Numbered from the stretch's first letter, positions 8,334 to 17,763 are shown. The stretch: DNA of 64,000 nt from JAIBBV01 sp044347745 (GCA_044347745.1 JBIKUD010000005.1:44512-108511); one strand, 5' to 3'. Notes: generated by a model not told the origin, from the letters alone. Translations and numbers: made by a program.

Positions 8334-10121
8334 GTGGAAATTGCCCTATTTCTTCTCATTTTAGTTCTGGCGCTCTATCTCTTTATTACAGAGAAGTTGC
8401 CGGTTGAAATTACCGCCTTAATGGTGATGGTCTTGCTTGTGGCTAGCAGGATAGTGCCACGAGAGGTCGCGTTCGCCCAATTTGGCAATGAGGCCATTGT
8501 GCTTATTGGGTCACTTTTTGTTTTGAGCGCAGCCCTACAACGCGCCGGAGTGATGGGCCACTTAGAGACTCTTATTGTCAAAGCCAGCGGAAGAAGCAGA
8601 AATTTAGCCTTTTTTTGGGTTTTGCTGAGCATTGCCGGCATTTCCTCGCTTATGAGCAATGTGGCGACCATGAGCTTGTTTTTGCCATTTATAGTCTCGC
8701 TGGCTGGACGCTATCGAGAGTCAGCCAGATACTGGTTAATGCCTGCTGCCTTTGCAACGGTGCTCGGTGGCACATGCACCCTTATAGGCACCTCAACAAA
8801 CATAGTGGTAAATTCGGCCTTGCCTGGCTTTGGCATTGCGCAGCTTGGTTTTTTTGATACTGGTCTGGTGGCTTTTCCGCTCCTCATCCTGGGCATTTGT
8901 TATCTTCTTTTTATTTCCGCCCCATTGCTTGGCTCGGGTGACTCTAAGTCAAACGAGGAAGTATCGGTGCAGTACCAACTTCGCTCGTACACAGCAGAAG
9001 TGGTTATTGGTGCCACTTCTCAGCTTGCAGACAAAACTATAGGTCAATCAAAAGTTTTCCGCTCTCTTGGCGTGACTATTCTTTCGATACATCGAGATGG
9101 GTATCCCTCAATTTTGCCGAGGCAAAGCGTTTTTTTGCGGGCCGGTGATTTACTTATAGTTGAGGGAGATATTCAGAAACTCACTGAAGTGATGACTCGG
9201 TATGGGTTAATGTATCCCGAAGAGCGAAAGTCTCAGTCTGAAAAATTGAATGCCCCTACACAAGGGCAGCCACTTGAGTTGCATGAGCTCTTAGTCACCT
9301 CGCGCTCTCCCCTCGCCTTCCGAACACCGGCTGAAGCTTATTTACGAAATAATTATCGTATCTCGCTGATTGCCATTACTCGACTTGGAGAAACTATTCG
9401 CGAGCAATTGAGCGATGTGCGTTTAAAACCAGGCGATTTGCTTTTGGTTCAGTTTGTGGGTGCCATGGATAACCGCATGCTCGAAAGTTTTGGCCTTGTT
9501 CCACTGCAAAGCCTGAGCGCCCCGCGGGTAAGTAGCGCTCAATTATGGACGGCCGTGCTTATATTTATCAGCTCTTTGACTATTGGTTCAGTGACGAGTG
9601 TACCGCTGGCGTTTAGCTGTTTGGTTGGTGCGCTAACCTGCGTCATTACTGGGGTCTTGCGGCCTCAAGATATTTACGAAGTGGTCGAATGGCGCATTTT
9701 GCTTTTTATCGCCGGAATTTTAGTTCTTGGTAAAGGAATGCAAGAAAGCGGCACCGCTGAAGCGCTTGGTAATTTACTCTTACAGTCACTTGAGGGACTT
9801 GGACCAACTGCCATATTAGTTGCCCTAATGCTGGGTACGATTGCATTAACTCAGGCGCTTTCCAATCAAGCAGCTGCCTTGTTGGTTTTGCCCATTGCAG
9901 CCCATGTGGCCGAGGTGTCTCATCTACAAGTGACGCCGCTTGTAATTGGTGTCACCGTTGGTGCCTCGCTCGGTTTTTTAACTCCCTTAGAGCCAGTCTA
10001 TATGCTTGTATTTGGCCCAGGGCGCTATAAATTTAGCGACTTTTTGCGTCTTGGTGGGCTGCTGACTTTACTTTGTGTTGTTGCGTCGGCGTTGATTATA
10101 CCGTTGGTTTTTCCGTTTTAG
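8334..10121 (+). CDS. SLC13/DASS-family permease with two TrkA-C (RCK_C) domains
   Basis: 595 aa starting at GTG (8334). Two hydrophobic halves (about 1-200 and 400-595) flank a cytoplasmic middle (about 205-395) with two TrkA-C-like units, each with a RPGDLLLV-type motif (LRAGDLLIVEG and LKPGDLLLVQF). This architecture is that of the divalent anion:Na+ symporter-related 'SLC13 family permease' group, annotated for sulfate, dicarboxylates or unknown anions. The substrate cannot be read from sequence. The membrane halves carry LGGTCTLIGTSTNIVVN and LSNQAAALLVLP, equivalent to the SNT/SNQ substrate motifs of the family. Transcribed away from the ExoI-like gene. Confidence 0.85.
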   Translation: MEIALFLLILVLALYLFITEKLPVEITALMVMVLLVASRIVPREVAFAQFGNEAIVLIGSLFVLSAALQRAGVMGHLETLIVKASGRSRNLAFFWVLLSIAGISSLMSNVATMSLFLPFIVSLAGRYRESARYWLMPAAFATVLGGTCTLIGTSTNIVVNSALPGFGIAQLGFFDTGLVAFPLLILGICYLLFISAPLLGSGDSKSNEEVSVQYQLRSYTAEVVIGATSQLADKTIGQSKVFRSLGVTILSIHRDGYPSILPRQSVFLRAGDLLIVEGDIQKLTEVMTRYGLMYPEERKSQSEKLNAPTQGQPLELHELLVTSRSPLAFRTPAEAYLRNNYRISLIAITRLGETIREQLSDVRLKPGDLLLVQFVGAMDNRMLESFGLVPLQSLSAPRVSSAQLWTAVLIFISSLTIGSVTSVPLAFSCLVGALTCVITGVLRPQDIYEVVEWRILLFIAGILVLGKGMQESGTAEALGNLLLQSLEGLGPTAILVALMLGTIALTQALSNQAAALLVLPIAAHVAEVSHLQVTPLVIGVTVGASLGFLTPLEPVYMLVFGPGRYKFSDFLRLGGLLTLLCVVASALIIPLVFPF

Positions 10122-10189
10122 TTGCGATTCAATTGTCATTTTTTTTTTTCGGTCGACGCCTGTTTCGGACTGTCTGCGCCTGAACAATT

Positions 10190-10272
10190 TTCACCACCAA
10201 GACCTCAAAGACCACAAAGTGGGTAGCCTTTGTAAAGTCTCCCTTGGTGGTCTCGGGGGTCTTTGTGGTGAA
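10190..10272. repeat. Palindromic intergenic repeat, copy A
   Basis: About 83 bp. The left arm starts TTCACCACCAAGACC and the right arm is its imperfect inverse ending GGTCTTTGTGGTGAA; roughly 25 of the outer 30 bases pair. This is the style of small non-autonomous repeats ('CACCACGAAG...CTTCGTGGTG' type) scattered in many bacterial genomes. It lies just beyond the convergent ends of the permease and sucA and could act as a bidirectional terminator. Confidence 0.75.
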
Positions 10273-10328
10273 ATATTCCTTCTGGGCCCGGAACAGATTT
10301 CTGGCGCTGGCAGCTGCCTAAAGAAAGT

Positions 10329-10412
10329 TTTTACCAGTAAGACCTCTAAGATCACAAACTGGGCAGCTCTTGCGAATTCTCCCTTCGTGGTCTTGGGGGT
10401 CTTAGTGGTGAA
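10329..10412. repeat. Palindromic intergenic repeat, copy B
   Basis: Diverged direct copy of the element at 10190-10272, same orientation and length. Conserved stretches include GTAAGACCTCTAAGATCACAA on the left and GTGGTC..GGGGGTCTTAGTGGTGAAA on the right. The left arm has more substitutions than copy A. The rest of the 10122-10508 gap shows no gene. Confidence 0.7.
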
Positions 10413-10508
10413 AGACTTTTTCTTGGTCAGGTGCTGACAGCAGTAACTGCACCCTGAAAGCTGAAGCGGCATTTCGGGAAAATCTAAACCCCATATCATC
10501 AAATGCTT

Positions 10509-13244
10509 TTAGCGAATACGAACTTCAAGCTGCGCCAAAAACTCCGCCATTTCTTTCGCACTATGCGCCCCCGACCCAGTCGCTGGGCTGGCAGATGCCG
10601 GCCGGCCAACATACTCTGTCTTTAATTTTAATTCATCGAGATATGGCTTTATAAAACGCCAGGCGCCTGCATTTTCTGGCTCTTCTTGTACCCAAGTTGC
10701 AGACTTTGCTCCAGAAACCAATTTGGCAACTTGTTCAGCCGGAAATGGATAGAGCTGCTCTAAGCGAAGCACTCTCACGTTTCCTTTCGCTTTTTGGCAG
10801 ATTGGCCAAAGGTCATAGAAAACCTTTCCTGAGCATAGAACCAGATGCTCAACTTTGGCTCCTTGTTTCGAGTCAGTGGAGATGACCTCCTCGAATTTGC
10901 CATTCGTTAGTTCTTCCAAAGAGGAACATGCATTGGTAGATCTTAATAAACTCTTAGGCGTCATTACTACAAGCGGACGCTTAATTCGCGAGTGAGCCTG
11001 GCGCCTTAATAGATGAAAGTGCTGCTTAGCTTCTGTGGGGTGAGCCACAGTCCAGTTTCCTTCAGCGGAGAGTTGGAGGTAGCGCTCAAGTCTTGCACTG
11101 GAGTGTTCTGGACCTTGCCCCTCAAAACCGTGAGGCAAAAGAAGCACCAGTCCCGAACGTTGCCCCCATTTAGACTCTGAATTGGCAAGGAACTGATCGA
11201 TAATTACCTGTGCCCCATTTGCAAAATCACCAAATTGCCCTTCCCAAAGAACCAGCGAGTCGGAATCGGCGTAGGAAAAGCCAAACTCAAAGCCCATTAC
11301 CGAAGCCTCAGAAAGAGTGCTGTTGTACACTTCAAATAAAGGCTGTTTATCTTTGCTTATGCGATTAAGCGGTAAATAAAACTCTTGAGATTCATGGTCG
11401 CGAAGCATCAAATGCCGTTGCGAGAAAGTACCACGACCGCAGTCTTGGCCGCTAAGCCTGACTCGCTTGCCTTCATGCACCAAAGAACCAAAGGCAAGGC
11501 CTTCAGCAAAGCCCCAATCGATAGTCTTACCCCCGCGCAGCGTTTCAACGCGTTTTTCTAGAATTTTGACAAGCTTGGGATGCGGAGCAAACCCGTCTGG
11601 ATATGTAATGAGGCTTTGAGCAATATCTTCAATGGTCGATTCTGATACGGCGGGAGCAGCTTTGTGGTCCCATAATTTGCCATGCAACGGACTAGCAGCA
11701 TTTATAGCCAGCGGAACAGCGGCCGCCCTTGCTGCTTTGAATGCAGAAGTAAAATCGCTCCAGAGTTTTTTTACCTCTTCATCTGTAAGCAGCGCTTCGG
11801 AAACCAGTTTTTTGCCATACTGGCTCGCAATGGTCTCTTTCGCATTAATTTCGCTATAGAGCACAGGCTGAGTAAAGTTTGGATCGTCTCCCTCGTTATG
11901 TCCGTATTTACGGTAACAAATGAGATCAATTACCACATCTTTCCCAAATTCTTGGCGATACTCGGCTGCTAATTTCGCGACCCAGCAGCAGGCTTCTACA
12001 TCTTCAGCATTTACGTGAAACACAGGAGCGTAAATGCCTTTTGCAAGATCTGAACAGTAAAGAGACCCTCGGCTTTCTTCTGGGTAGGTGGTAAAGCCCA
12101 CTTGATTATTAATAACGACGTGCAGACTTCCGCCAGTGCGATAGCCATCTACTAATGCAAAATTCAGAGTCTCCCAAACAATACCCTGCCCGATAAACGC
12201 TGCATCCCCGTGAATAAGCAAAGGCAACACAGATTGGCGTTTGCGATCATAGTCTCTATCTTGGATAGCGCGCACAACGCCTTCGACGACTGGGTTTACA
12301 AATTCAAGATGAGAGGGGTTAGGCACTAATTCAACCGTTACTGAATTTCCACTCGCAAGCTGTTTTTTACCCTTAAACCCAAGATGATATTTAACGTCGC
12401 CAGCCCCACATAATGTTGCAAGCGTTTTATCTTCGAACTCCGCGCAAAGAACCTCATACGGTTTTCCAGCAAGATGTGTCAGCACATTAAGGCGCCCGCG
12501 GTGGGCCATGCCCACAATCACACTTGTGAGTCCTTTTGAACTAGCGCTATCTAAGGCTGCATTCAAAAGTGGCATTAGTGTTTCGCCGCCCTGTAGAGAG
12601 AAGCGTTTTGCACCTACAAACGTTCGATGCAGTTCGTTCTCTAATCCTTCGGCTTTGATAAGCTCGCTTAAATATGCAAGACGCTCATGGGCGCTCGGAG
12701 TGGGTCTCGCTGATTCAATTCGATTTCTAAGCCACTCTTTCTCGCTGTGCTCCAAAAGATGGCTAAATTCAAAACCAACACTACGGCAGTATATCTGTTC
12801 GAGACTCTCCCGAAGCGCAGCAAAACTAATTGTGCTCGCATTCGAAAATCCAAACGAAGGAACTTCTTGGGTACCTGAAACTTTTGTTGCGATCTCGTCG
12901 GCGGCGCTAAGGGCATCCGAGTATTTTGGGTTACGTACACCCCGAGCAACGGGATTTGATCTGGCACGAACATGTCCAAATTGGCGATACAGATTGACTA
13001 GTTCATTGGCTTTTGTGGCAGCGTCAACTTCAAGCTTTGAATTTGATGCAGGAGCCGCGTGATGGCCGTTGCCATTAGTTGGTTTTCGTTCGAACTGCGC
13101 GTCGGGCGTTCCTGAAACTGATGCAAAATAACGGCGCCAGTCATCAGGAACCAACGTGGGATCGGTTTGAAAAAGCTGGAAAAGCTCCTGCACATATCCC
13201 GAGTTAGGACCAAATTGTTCAAATTGTGGATACATCCCGCTCAT
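10509..13244 (-). CDS. sucA: 2-oxoglutarate dehydrogenase E1 component
   Basis: 911 aa from ATG 13244, which has AAGGA just upstream; an ATG four codons earlier (13256) lacks one. Thiamine-diphosphate-dependent decarboxylase of the TCA cycle, acting with E2 and E3. The small N-terminal binding segment (PQFEQFGPNSGYVQELFQLF ... DDWRRYF) is present. Family landmarks follow: GMAHRGRLNVLTHL, HLEFVNPVVEG, GDAAFIGQGIVWETLNF, NNQVGFTT, RKYGHNEGDDPNFTQP, and in the C-terminal half FEFGFSYADSDSLVLWEGQFGDFANGAQ and LLPHGFEGQGPEHSSARLER. Length is close to the usual 900-930. E2 and E3 genes are not adjacent. It indicates a complete oxidative TCA step. Confidence 0.96.
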   Translation of the reverse strand: MSGMYPQFEQFGPNSGYVQELFQLFQTDPTLVPDDWRRYFASVSGTPDAQFERKPTNGNGHHAAPASNSKLEVDAATKANELVNLYRQFGHVRARSNPVARGVRNPKYSDALSAADEIATKVSGTQEVPSFGFSNASTISFAALRESLEQIYCRSVGFEFSHLLEHSEKEWLRNRIESARPTPSAHERLAYLSELIKAEGLENELHRTFVGAKRFSLQGGETLMPLLNAALDSASSKGLTSVIVGMAHRGRLNVLTHLAGKPYEVLCAEFEDKTLATLCGAGDVKYHLGFKGKKQLASGNSVTVELVPNPSHLEFVNPVVEGVVRAIQDRDYDRKRQSVLPLLIHGDAAFIGQGIVWETLNFALVDGYRTGGSLHVVINNQVGFTTYPEESRGSLYCSDLAKGIYAPVFHVNAEDVEACCWVAKLAAEYRQEFGKDVVIDLICYRKYGHNEGDDPNFTQPVLYSEINAKETIASQYGKKLVSEALLTDEEVKKLWSDFTSAFKAARAAAVPLAINAASPLHGKLWDHKAAPAVSESTIEDIAQSLITYPDGFAPHPKLVKILEKRVETLRGGKTIDWGFAEGLAFGSLVHEGKRVRLSGQDCGRGTFSQRHLMLRDHESQEFYLPLNRISKDKQPLFEVYNSTLSEASVMGFEFGFSYADSDSLVLWEGQFGDFANGAQVIIDQFLANSESKWGQRSGLVLLLPHGFEGQGPEHSSARLERYLQLSAEGNWTVAHPTEAKQHFHLLRRQAHSRIKRPLVVMTPKSLLRSTNACSSLEELTNGKFEEVISTDSKQGAKVEHLVLCSGKVFYDLWPICQKAKGNVRVLRLEQLYPFPAEQVAKLVSGAKSATWVQEEPENAGAWRFIKPYLDELKLKTEYVGRPASASPATGSGAHSAKEMAEFLAQLEVRIR

Positions 13245-13316
13245 AAATCCTTCCATGCAGCTAAGTGCATGTTTTTATACGATTTAATGCTTTAGTCCGC
13301 AAGCAATCGCCGGCCT

Positions 13317-15359
13317 TTAATCGCTCCCCTCATTACGTGTAAGTGCGGCAACAATAATAGATTGAAGATTTCCAGCCTGAGCCTGAACAGCGCTGCCCCC
13401 AATGGCTCTTATTCTTTCTTTAAGCTCCTCAGCAAGTGTGTCGGCATCTTTCTCTGTTTTTAGCTGGCTAGATAGGTCGAGCATGGCCCTACCGGCCTCT
13501 CTAATAAGCTCTATATTCGCCCCTATTACTTTTTGAGCTTCGTCTAAGGCGCCGAGGTTTTTTTCAATCTGGGTTTTTAAGCTTTTTAAGTCTTCAAGGG
13601 CTCTATAGGCTCCGCTACGACTAGCAATACTACTCGACTCATCGAATACCGAATTAAATTGCTGACCTGTTACTGGGTCATATGTGGCGGGAGATGCTCT
13701 TGAAAATCGCTGTCCGGTGCTGGCTTGGGGGTTCGCGCTGATGCGATAGAGCTCCGTATCCGTGTCTCCACCAATTGAAGCAAGAGATCCCACTATACCA
13801 ATGTCCATTCCAGTTCCGTTAAAACTTGGGGCGAGAGAAAGTTGATTCACTATGTCTGACTCACGGAGAGTAAACATTGCCGCCTGTGATTCCAAGTCAC
13901 CCCTTGTATCAACATCCACAAGTTGAATAGTACTCGAATCATTATCTTGGAAAGCAATATAACCCGATTCAGAAAATGTAATTTCACCGATCGTTGGTCC
14001 AGCTAAAATAGAGAATATAGTGAAACTTTCCGTAACGTTTCGTACTCCCTGAAGCTTGCCATTAGAATTAAGAATGCCAATTACTGCTCGGTTGATAGCT
14101 TCGCCCCCACCGATAAAGCCAACTTCCACGGCCGTTGAATAGCTCAGGAGGTCCGCGATAAAGGACTGATCTTCGACATCATACAGATAGACTCCCTCTG
14201 AACCAGGTGAAATAGAATTAAATAGGACCGCGCTGCCATAATTGTTGACGTCCAGTGAATTTAAAGTATACGCAAAAGAGTCTCCGGTAAATATTTCCGT
14301 CTCAGAGTACCCACTTGGGTCTTCACCTAGTGATGCAAATACCCCCATCCGAACTACTCGCGTGCTCGTGTTTATATCTTCAGCGACATAGGCAAACGTA
14401 AGCGCACCGCTGGTTGCATTAATATTATTAATTGCTGCCGATTGAAATATTAATCCGTCCGAGGTGTTAGAAGTAATTTGCTGTACTATTTCACCTACAG
14501 GACTAACTAAAAATAGATTCATCGACTCCGAGTTATTGAACCCTAATGGATTTGCATTAGTTAATATTATCGAATAGCCAGTTTGATCTTCAACGTAGAG
14601 TACTTCAGCGTGGTCAATAAGTACTCCCGGTTCCAATGTATTCAGGCTGCCCGTAGATGAAACCGTAAAGAGGGAATTTACATTTGGATTCTGATTAAGA
14701 ATTTCATCTTTGTCACCAAAGACTGAATTTACGGCTGAAATTGCGCCATAGTTTACATCGGAATCTGTTAACTTTGTAATTCTGGTGCTAGCATCTGATT
14801 CTCGTGTACTAAAAGCTCCCACCGGAATACGCGCCTGTGCTGCTTGGGTAAATTCGCTCGCAAGTTTGTCGTCGTTGCCTGGAGTAACAAATTGACTAAA
14901 CACAGTGGCGATACTTTGTGAGCTTTCTTTACTTAGCCCTACTGCCTCAAATACTTCCGCCAAGCCTTCTTTGCTTAAAAACTCACGCCCGCCGGTTGTC
15001 GCATTACTGACTACGCTGCGAAATTCGCTAGCCTTGGCCTTAAATTGCCGGTCAAGAGATTTGCGGGTTTCGCTTGACGTTGAAACGAGACTAGCGCGTT
15101 GCGTAATTTGAATCAGTTCACCAGTAAGGTCTTTTAAATCTTCGAGAGATTTTTGAGAAAGATTTACAAAACTGGTTGCTGCGTTCAGTCCATCAAGCGC
15201 AGTCGAAAATGTTCTGGCTCCAATTCGAAGGCCTGCACCAAGACTTGCGTCGGTCGCATTGTCGGTTCCAAAAACCGCACCGCGCTCTTTTTTGGCAAGG
15301 CTGGAGAACTGGCGAAAAAAGCCAGCGTTAATTCCACTTGATAAGCCAATCCCTGCCAT
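13317..15359 (-). CDS. Flagellin-like protein with large inserted domain
   Basis: 680 aa. Residues about 40-130 read like a flagellin N-terminal D0/D1 helix region (LGAGLRI ... ALDGLNAATSFV ... ELIQITQRAS ... NATTGGREFL). Residues about 584-680 resemble the flagellin C-terminal helices (LGALDEAQKVI ... EKDADTLAEELKERIRAIGGSAVQAQAGNLQS). Between them, about 215-555 is a Gly/Ser/Asp/Asn-rich, beta-strand-rich domain with propeller-like repeated phrases (GYSIILTNA, GALTFAYVAED, GVYLYDVEDQS, GYIAFQDNDSS). No Cys, as in most exported flagellins, and no signal peptide. A sigma-28-like promoter lies upstream. It could be a major or minor filament protein, or a hook-associated FlgL-type protein; the inserted domain would be surface exposed. 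Confidence 0.65.
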   Translation of the reverse strand: MAGIGLSSGINAGFFRQFSSLAKKERGAVFGTDNATDASLGAGLRIGARTFSTALDGLNAATSFVNLSQKSLEDLKDLTGELIQITQRASLVSTSSETRKSLDRQFKAKASEFRSVVSNATTGGREFLSKEGLAEVFEAVGLSKESSQSIATVFSQFVTPGNDDKLASEFTQAAQARIPVGAFSTRESDASTRITKLTDSDVNYGAISAVNSVFGDKDEILNQNPNVNSLFTVSSTGSLNTLEPGVLIDHAEVLYVEDQTGYSIILTNANPLGFNNSESMNLFLVSPVGEIVQQITSNTSDGLIFQSAAINNINATSGALTFAYVAEDINTSTRVVRMGVFASLGEDPSGYSETEIFTGDSFAYTLNSLDVNNYGSAVLFNSISPGSEGVYLYDVEDQSFIADLLSYSTAVEVGFIGGGEAINRAVIGILNSNGKLQGVRNVTESFTIFSILAGPTIGEITFSESGYIAFQDNDSSTIQLVDVDTRGDLESQAAMFTLRESDIVNQLSLAPSFNGTGMDIGIVGSLASIGGDTDTELYRISANPQASTGQRFSRASPATYDPVTGQQFNSVFDESSSIASRSGAYRALEDLKSLKTQIEKNLGALDEAQKVIGANIELIREAGRAMLDLSSQLKTEKDADTLAEELKERIRAIGGSAVQAQAGNLQSIIVAALTRNEGSD

Positions 15360-15410
15360 CGGGTACCTACAAATCCGTCTGATGTATTTCTTTAATAAAT
15401 ACTGCAGTAA

Positions 15411-15437
15411 TTATCGGGCTTTAGGTGGAATTCTTTA
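15411..15437 (-). promoter_or_regulatory. Predicted sigma-28 (FliA) promoter of the flagellin-like gene
   Basis: On the minus strand TAAA (15434-15437), exactly 15 bases, then CCCGATAA (15411-15418). The FliA consensus is TAAA-N15-GCCGATAA, so seven of eight -10 bases match. It is 50 bp upstream of the ATG at 15359, leaving a short leader with AGG ahead of the start. Confidence 0.6.
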
Positions 15438-15506
15438 TGTTTGGGGTCTCTATAAATTAATCAAAATGAAGCAGAAGCGAGGAATCCTGTCCATAAATTC
15501 AGGGGG

Positions 15507-16175
15507 TTAGCTAACGGGGGATCTTGGGGTAAAGTTTAAGAACCAGGACTTAAGAGCCCGCATCCCGGCTGTGCCTACTTTGTGCCCTACCTCATCGACA
15601 ACCAGGTTTGTCTCCGCCCCCAGTGATTGCAGATAGGCCACTCCCTCCTTGGCTTTTGCCAACAAAACAGTTTCGTCCTGGCTTCCATGAGCCGCTAAAA
15701 TATTGGTCATTAACTTTTCTTCGGGCACTTCTGCTTTTTTAACCACGAAGCTCGCAAGTAAACCAATCCCCGCAAAAAGTTTTGGTGAATGTTGCATAAG
15801 CAAGGTAAGAACCGCGCCTCCCTGACTAAAGCCGAGTGCTAGCAGGGCACGGGGCTTGAGGTTATGGTGTTTAATAAAGGCGTCGATAAAATCTTGAAGC
15901 GTTTTGCTAGCTGGCTCCGCATTCTCTAGAATTGTTTTGCCGTTATCAACGAGCCACCAACTAAATCCACCTAAAGGATCTGCGATTGGAGCCTCAGGTG
16001 CCACAAAAGAAAAAGTTCCCTCAGCTGCTGCACGCCTAAACGTAAGCATGAGTTTCATGTTCCCAGCGCGTCCATGAACCAAAAAAACGAGCGGGGCCTC
16101 CGGATCTTGGTCGAGCGAGTAAAGATGTTTAAGCCCCAAGGGCCCTGGATTATCGACAATAGTATCTGTAAACAT
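15507..16175 (-). CDS. Alpha/beta-hydrolase, phospholipase/carboxylesterase family
   Basis: 222 aa. Carries the nucleophile elbow GFSQGG (Ser near 116), the acid in HGSQDETV, and the His in VGHKVG near the C-terminus, in the order of the YpfH/acyl-protein-thioesterase-like family. The oxyanion segment is FLVHGRAGN. There is no signal peptide, so it is cytoplasmic. Substrates for this family are short-chain esters or lysophospholipids; the specific one is unknown. It lies upstream of the flagellin-like gene with a 147-bp gap that contains that gene's own promoter. Confidence 0.85.
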   Translation of the reverse strand: MFTDTIVDNPGPLGLKHLYSLDQDPEAPLVFLVHGRAGNMKLMLTFRRAAAEGTFSFVAPEAPIADPLGGFSWWLVDNGKTILENAEPASKTLQDFIDAFIKHHNLKPRALLALGFSQGGAVLTLLMQHSPKLFAGIGLLASFVVKKAEVPEEKLMTNILAAHGSQDETVLLAKAKEGVAYLQSLGAETNLVVDEVGHKVGTAGMRALKSWFLNFTPRSPVS

Positions 16176-16228
16176 AACGCCTTGTAGACTGACCTAGAGG
16201 ACCCGTTAAGGCAAGTAGTTTGCGGCCT

Positions 16229-16837
16229 CTACACTGGTGTATTTTTAATTGCATCTCGGTAACTTGTGCCCACTGGTAGTTGAAAATCATCAGCTTGAAA
16301 TTGGGTAATGAGAGCTAGCCGGTCCCAAGCACTCAGCTGAGATTCAACGGCTTGCCAGAAAGCTGCCAGTCTTTCCCAAGTTTGCCCCGTTGGGAATTCG
16401 GCCCCAATCATAAAGATATAGAAACCTGCATCCGGTTTACTATTTAAAATATGAGTCTGAACTTCTGGGCTCATCATAAAAGTTAACGTCACGGCAGTTG
16501 CAGAATTACAGGCTGAGGCGGCCCGTTCAAAAATGCCCCTTAGGAAATCTTCGATCTCGCCCCTTTGCTCAGCGCTTGTACGAGATGCATCGGCATCTAT
16601 TCTTAAATACGGGGTCTCTGGGTGAATACTTTCGTCTCCTCCAATGTGTCCCGAGCACGAAGACATACTCATAGCCCCTGTACCTGGAAACCGGCTTTCA
16701 AGAATGAGATTCAAACGCACGAGGACATTCACAATTGCGGTGTCGACATCGGTGAGCGACCGATAAGGCATCTGGAGCTCTTTATCTGGCGGCGGGCGTA
16801 AGTTGCCCGGGTACGTATTTTGGAGGGATGGATCCAT
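16229..16837 (-). CDS. Hypothetical protein with SSCSGH motif
   Basis: About 202 aa from the ATG at 16837 (a TTG two codons earlier is possible). Soluble and acidic, with a central SMSSCSGHIGGDE followed by TPYLRIDADASR. The SSCSG string recalls the motif of TYW3-like proteins (SSCSGRI), but nothing else of that family is evident. I do not assign a function. It precedes the esterase gene by about 50 bp on the same strand. Confidence 0.5.
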   Translation of the reverse strand: MDPSLQNTYPGNLRPPPDKELQMPYRSLTDVDTAIVNVLVRLNLILESRFPGTGAMSMSSCSGHIGGDESIHPETPYLRIDADASRTSAEQRGEIEDFLRGIFERAASACNSATAVTLTFMMSPEVQTHILNSKPDAGFYIFMIGAEFPTGQTWERLAAFWQAVESQLSAWDRLALITQFQADDFQLPVGTSYRDAIKNTPV

Positions 16838-16902
16838 ACGCAAAAAGTATAGACAAGGTTAGTGTCTTACTCAAACGAATGAAATCCCGCACGAGTAGCT
16901 TT

Positions 16903-17178
16903 CTAATGCTTAGGTTTCAAGCCCGCAACAAGCAAAATCTGTTCAGCGTCTACATCAAGATGATTACAAATCGATTGAAAAGAGAAAATATAGTCTTCCT
17001 CTTCGCTCAGAAAAAATTTGGTTGCCTCACGCTGGGTTTCGCCAGGCTTACGCAGGTCCGCAAGGGCGTTTAGGATAATCGCTCGCAGCAAGTTACGCTC
17101 AGGGAGCGCTGGATCGTAGGGTACAATTTCTTCGAAGGCGATGTAGTGTGTATTATGCTTTATTTCGTCGTTACTCAT
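16903..17178 (-). CDS. Hypothetical small soluble protein
   Basis: 91 aa. Mostly helical, with ERNLLRAIILNALADLRK, a charged turn SEEEDYIFSFQSICNHLDVDAEQILLVAGL and a basic end. The pattern F-x-x-I-C-x-x-L-x-[VI]-D-x-x-x-[IL] occurs in small phage- and plasmid-associated proteins that may bind nucleic acid, but I cannot place it firmly. Same orientation and 65 bp upstream of the SSCSGH protein, so possibly co-transcribed. The 265-bp region upstream (17179-17443) is shared with the divergent small gene at 17444. Confidence 0.5.
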   Translation of the reverse strand: MSNDEIKHNTHYIAFEEIVPYDPALPERNLLRAIILNALADLRKPGETQREATKFFLSEEEDYIFSFQSICNHLDVDAEQILLVAGLKPKH

Positions 17179-17443
17179 ACTCTATTGAGATGCTTCCCTT
17201 GGCCAAGAAGACCAACTAAAAAACCTAAAAAATACCTTGTGTTAGGGTATCGGCTGGTGGTCCACCTGACTTAAGAATTTAAGCCAAAAAAGCGTGCATA
17301 TTCGCGTGTTTTTACAAGCATTATAGGGCCCCAGGAAGCAGCTCAAGAGAAATTAGCCAGAGGCCGACTCTTATATATACCTAAGAAGCGCAGATGTAGT
17401 TGGGGCTTTTTAGGGTGAACATATCTTAGGCCAAGGAGGGCTT

Positions 17444-17689
17444 ATGCAGGTAGAAAGGATTCGTATACCCAACCTATATTCAGATGCCGATGCCGTAGTA
17501 CAGCGAGAGAAAAATATGGTCACCGAACGCGCTGTGACCTTGGAAGGCGAAAAACGCCGAGAACGCAGAAAAGACGACCAAGAAAATAATAAAAATACAA
17601 AATCAGATTCAGATGATTCTTCTGACCGAACACCCACTGACTCCCAGCCGAAGACAGAGGAGCATCAAGGGGTTAATTTAGTAGCTTAA
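17444..17689 (+). CDS. Small charged, disordered protein ending in VNLVA
   Basis: 81 aa preceded by AAGGAGGG seven bases before the ATG, a near-perfect ribosome-binding site, which supports real translation. The middle is Lys/Arg/Glu/Asp/Ser-rich and surely disordered (EKRRERRKDDQENNKN, SDSDDSSDRTP). The first 20 residues (MQVERIRIPNLYSDADAVVQ) are more ordered. The C-terminus ...GVNLVA is hydrophobic and small; ClpXP degrons of the ssrA type end in similar residues. Compare the 106-aa protein at 27677, ending in MDVVA. No function assigned. Confidence 0.55.
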   Translation: MQVERIRIPNLYSDADAVVQREKNMVTERAVTLEGEKRRERRKDDQENNKNTKSDSDDSSDRTPTDSQPKTEEHQGVNLVA

Positions 17690-17763
17690 TCGACGGCTTA
17701 GTTACACCCAACGTACGCGAAGCCTCACTCTTACTAAAAGTAAACTAAAAGCCCTGTCGGCTC

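Noticed and set aside
10189..10502. ORFs on both strands in the 10.2-10.5 kb gap
   Set aside because: They only translate the palindromic repeats.
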